64,000 nt of DNA from the NCBI GenBank assembly GCA_013396655.1, contig WBMV01007372.1:143018-207017 (forward strand), read 5' to 3'. The DNA is from Campylorhamphus procurvoides. Its lineage: Eukaryota; Chordata; Aves; Passeriformes; Dendrocolaptidae. Positions 61,185 through 64,000 of the stretch are shown here, one piece after another; the first letter of the stretch is position 1, and every line of letters begins with the position of its first letter. The notes under the pieces are model-generated. The model saw only the letters and a program-made list of their open reading frames with translations, was not told the origin of the DNA and did not search any database. Position numbers and translations under genes: made by a program.

Positions 61185-61460
61185 CTGGAAGGTGTAAGCA
61201 GGATATAGTTTTTATGGCTCTGAACTCCTGCCCAGATAAGCCGATAAGGCTGTGCTGGGGGCGGGGAGCACTTTCATGTGTGCCTGAGTCGAAAGGAAGA
61301 GGCACCATGAGCTGCACTCAAGCAGTTGCTGCTTAATAATGAAGCTTCCATTCACCTCTAAAGCTATGCAATGCATTTTTTTCTCGGTTCCTAATTACAC
61401 ATCCTTTCATTTCACATCCAGAATATTGAGGGCAGCCCCGTATTTCCAAGCCCAGCTCTC
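61185..61460. promoter_or_regulatory. Candidate enhancer with paired GATA sites
   Basis: AGATAAG (61234-61240) and GATAAGG (61243-61249) lie within 16 bp in the same orientation, a spacing seen in GATA-bound elements. A CpG-containing ctgggggcgggg follows, then AT-rich sequence (aagctatgcaatgcattttttt; ttcctaattacacatcc). No repeats. Regulatory function is inferred. Confidence 0.4.
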
Positions 61461-63229
61461 CAGCCTCTGGCTGCCGAGCCTTCAGGGACACGCTGCCTCT
61501 GGATTGTGGTGAATTTTTTAGAGGGTAACATCTCCCTTCCTGACTCTCTCTCTGATTCTTCCCTGTGCCTGTGACACAGTTTCAGCAGCTTTATGCTGCT
61601 CTAAAGGTAAATTATTCTAGACCTTCTCCATCCTGCAAAGCTGTCAGTGTCTTAAATATAAATTACAGAGGCAGCTTCCTCCAGCGTTTGCTTCCCCTCC
61701 CTGCCCTGACTTCCCTCACCCTGTAACCACCCTTTTGGTGACACCCTGCACACACCCACACCCTCAGCAGCACCTGCAGCCCATCACCCAAACAAGGACC
61801 ACCTTAACAACTGAGAGCAAACCCAACACAGCACAAGAGGAAAGGAGATGCCTTCTCCCTGGAAAAGCAGCCCCCTCACACACACAGCTGAGACAAAGCT
61901 GCTTTTACACCTAGTGCAAAGTTTTCCACCCTTTCCATTCTCAAAGTCTGTGAATTTCATTACACAGCACTTCAGTGACACACAAACCCAGCACCAGCAC
62001 AGACACACTTCCACGGAACAGCAAAATAAATATTTCAGTGTTTCCACAAGATATCCAGTGTTGCAACCTTTGGTTTCCGAATCCAAACGCAACATACAAT
62101 CAATACCCTGCTCCTGCCACTGCAGTAATTCACAGCGGAAGGTTTATTTTAAAAACACTCATCGACTAAGTTTGGTTTTCTTCAAGCAGGGGAAGAAAGG
62201 CTGCCTCCAGATTTGGAGAGGATAAATAATTCAATGCCTGAATGCCAAGGGCAGTGCTGCACACATCCATATGGCAGGGACAATGCAGACAGTAATATAT
62301 GCTGCACATCACCGCCCTGACAGTGCCTTCAACCCTGACCTAGAAAAAAACATCACTTTCTCCTGACTCCAGCAGCCAATCCCCTCCCCATCACAATCAC
62401 ACACTTGGGTTACCGTGGGGAAGTGTCTCCCAGTCCCTCAGCCTTCCTTCCCAGGCTGCAGCTCCAGCCCCAGATCCACGGACACGAGCGGCGTGACTTC
62501 CTCGCACGGGGAACTCCAGCAAGGAGAACGAAGCCGAGGACACAGGGGGTTCAGGACTCCTCTCTGGGAGCTCACACCTTCCCACAACCAACCCCAGGAG
62601 GAGCAGGAAAAACCAGGCCTGGCGAGACGCCGGCAGTGCCCGAAGGGAGGAGGAGCAGAGGCAGAGAGGAGGCTGTTCCTGCAGAGAACCAGAACCCACC
62701 ACCCACCCGAGCCCCTTCACCAGGGGCTGCTGAGCCACAGCACTCCCAGGGCATCCTCCAGGGAGTCAGGAGCACATGGATCATGTTGGATGGACACTGG
62801 ACCACATCTTCCCCTACAGAATAAGGGGGAGGCCGCCCCTCCTCCCCTGCATGACCCTCATGGACATCAAGCCACACTCACTTCACACCCCCAAAATTAA
62901 CCACACAGCCACCACCCTGCCCCACTGTCCTGTTTTGGTGATTTGATAATTTCACTACATCCTACAACTTGAAGAAAACATTAGAATCAAGAGGAAGAGT
63001 TCTGGAGCCCAAAATACCTGATATAATTAACTGCACCTTCTAACATGATTATTTCCTTTCCTGACCCCAATTACTCCTTCAGTTTATTAAAGAGAACTCA
63101 AATACAGAGCAATGTTAACACCCCAAAGAGTCACAAACAGGAAAAAAAAGTCTGAGGGCACCATTACAAACAGAGTTAATGGAACTCCATGATTAGAAAT
63201 GGATCTTGAAAGCTGTCAGATCAAAGCAA
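61461..63229. other. Unique non-coding stretch
   Basis: No CR1. 62440-62650 is CpG-richer than its surroundings but below the 6.8-kb block. 62930-63230 is AT-rich. A 161-aa plus ORF (62415-62900) overlaps a 113-aa and a 101-aa minus ORF, and none shows a domain. Confidence 0.4.
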
Positions 63230-64000
63230 GATCTTCCTCATGTAAGGGCTGCATTACCTTCGGAGCCACGGCGCTAATACCATCTATAAAAATATTTTGC
63301 TCAAATAAGTGAAGAACAGCAGCGTTTCATCTGTCAAAAGGTGCGAGGCTTTTATGGGATTAGCCATTCCACAAGCAGCATAAAAATTAGAGCAGATTTT
63401 TAAAAGCCCCCAGCTCAGCTGATGGAGACTCCACAGCCCAACGTGCACTCACTTCCCTCACACGAGCTCCAGGCCCAGCAGATTTTTCACTCCTATTAGC
63501 ATTTAAGCTTTTTTTACCTTTTTTTCCCCCCCTCATCCCCTGGTAAAAGATTACAAACTGGCATCACCTGCAAGCAGCACCACCCAGACTCAGAGAAGTT
63601 AAGATTTTTAAATACCCAACAGCTGCGGGAGAAAATCCACCAGCAAACACCAGTTCTCTCACACGGGAAAGCTCGACAATTGGAGTGGAATATGCTCCAA
63701 ACCCGGCTCCAGAGCACGGGCGCTGACAGCTTCCCACCCCCCTCCCCAGCAGGATTCCAAAGGCAGCGTTTTGCCCAGACTTTTAAGGCTGCACCAACCC
63801 GCTCAGGACGCCTGTGATTTCAAATAATTGCCTCCACAAGCCTTCCCTTGCCATTGCTGGGAGTATTTTTTATGGCCGTGCATCAGTGGCACACAAATTA
63901 CGTAACACTTGGCTGAGAAGCCTCCGAAAAAGCAGCTCCGTGCCGCTAATCCCTCGCGCAGGAAGGAGGAAAATATTTAAAAGCTGCATACAAATCATTC
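63230..64000. promoter_or_regulatory. Candidate conserved regulatory block at the window end
   Basis: Repeat-free sequence with OTX/PITX-type cores at 63357-63362 (GGATTA) and 63947-63952 (TAATCC), and a perfect PAR-bZIP/NFIL3 palindrome TTACGTAA at 63898-63905. It also has several irregular AT-rich stretches (ccatctataaaaatattttgctcaaataag). A T-run and C-run lie at about 63508-63532. No ORF of note. It runs off the window, so its full extent is unknown. Confidence 0.4.

Noticed and set aside
1..64000. Search for tRNA, rRNA, CRISPR arrays, endogenous retrovirus genes or LINE reverse-transcriptase domains
   Set aside because: No tRNA B-box, no direct-repeat/spacer array and no viral or reverse-transcriptase motif was seen. 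All LINE copies are short 3' ends.

Overview
The window is non-coding DNA from a bird genome, most likely a songbird (passerine). The evidence is about 27 short 3' ends of CR1 LINE retrotransposons, the dominant avian repeat, covering roughly 5.9 kb (about 9%). Several keep the CR1 hallmark of 8-bp terminal repeats of the ATTCCATG/ATTCTGTG type (for example 10265-10290 and 32932-32947). There are no Alu/L1 repeats, no bacterial gene organisation and no long ORF with recognisable protein content. The passerine call is inferred from the abundance of one CR1 3'-end type and is less certain than 'bird'.

I find no gene that can be annotated with confidence. The listed ORFs are short, in GC-rich or CR1 sequence, and none resembles a known domain. 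Three splice-site-bounded candidate exons are recorded with low confidence: 61129-61184 (minus, best splice sites), 44065-44144 (minus) and 36544-36621 (plus). The plus strand outside repeats is visibly rich in A and C. In vertebrate introns this usually means that transcription runs on the opposite strand, so the window may be intronic in a minus-strand gene. That remains inference.

Layout. 0-8 kb: unique sequence with four CACGTG E-boxes, two of them in a 50-bp tandem duplication, then a small CpG-island-like block at 6.8-7.1 kb. 8-23 kb: unique GC-moderate DNA with scattered CR1s, tandem duplications at 16.6 and 18.1 kb and a G-quadruplex motif at 16.47 kb. 23.3-24.3 kb: an AT-rich, repeat-free block. 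24.4-36 kb: unique DNA with CR1s and a 16-bp palindrome at 34.5 kb. 36-40 kb: AT-rich blocks, including a diverged 62-bp tandem duplication at 39.6 kb. 41.7-42.4 kb: a threefold repeated unit interrupted by two single Ns, which is either an unresolved tandem array or an assembly false duplication. 42.5-56.6 kb: CR1-rich, ending in a CR1 with an internally repeated segment. 56.8-64 kb: low in repeats, with several stretches that look like conserved regulatory DNA. These include a perfect palindromic RFX X-box (57155-57168), paired GATA sites (61234-61249) and a perfect PAR-bZIP site (63898-63905).

I do not see a previously undescribed gene system here. The points most worth checking are the N-flanked repeat, the X-box block, the 61-kb exon/enhancer candidate and the CpG-rich block.
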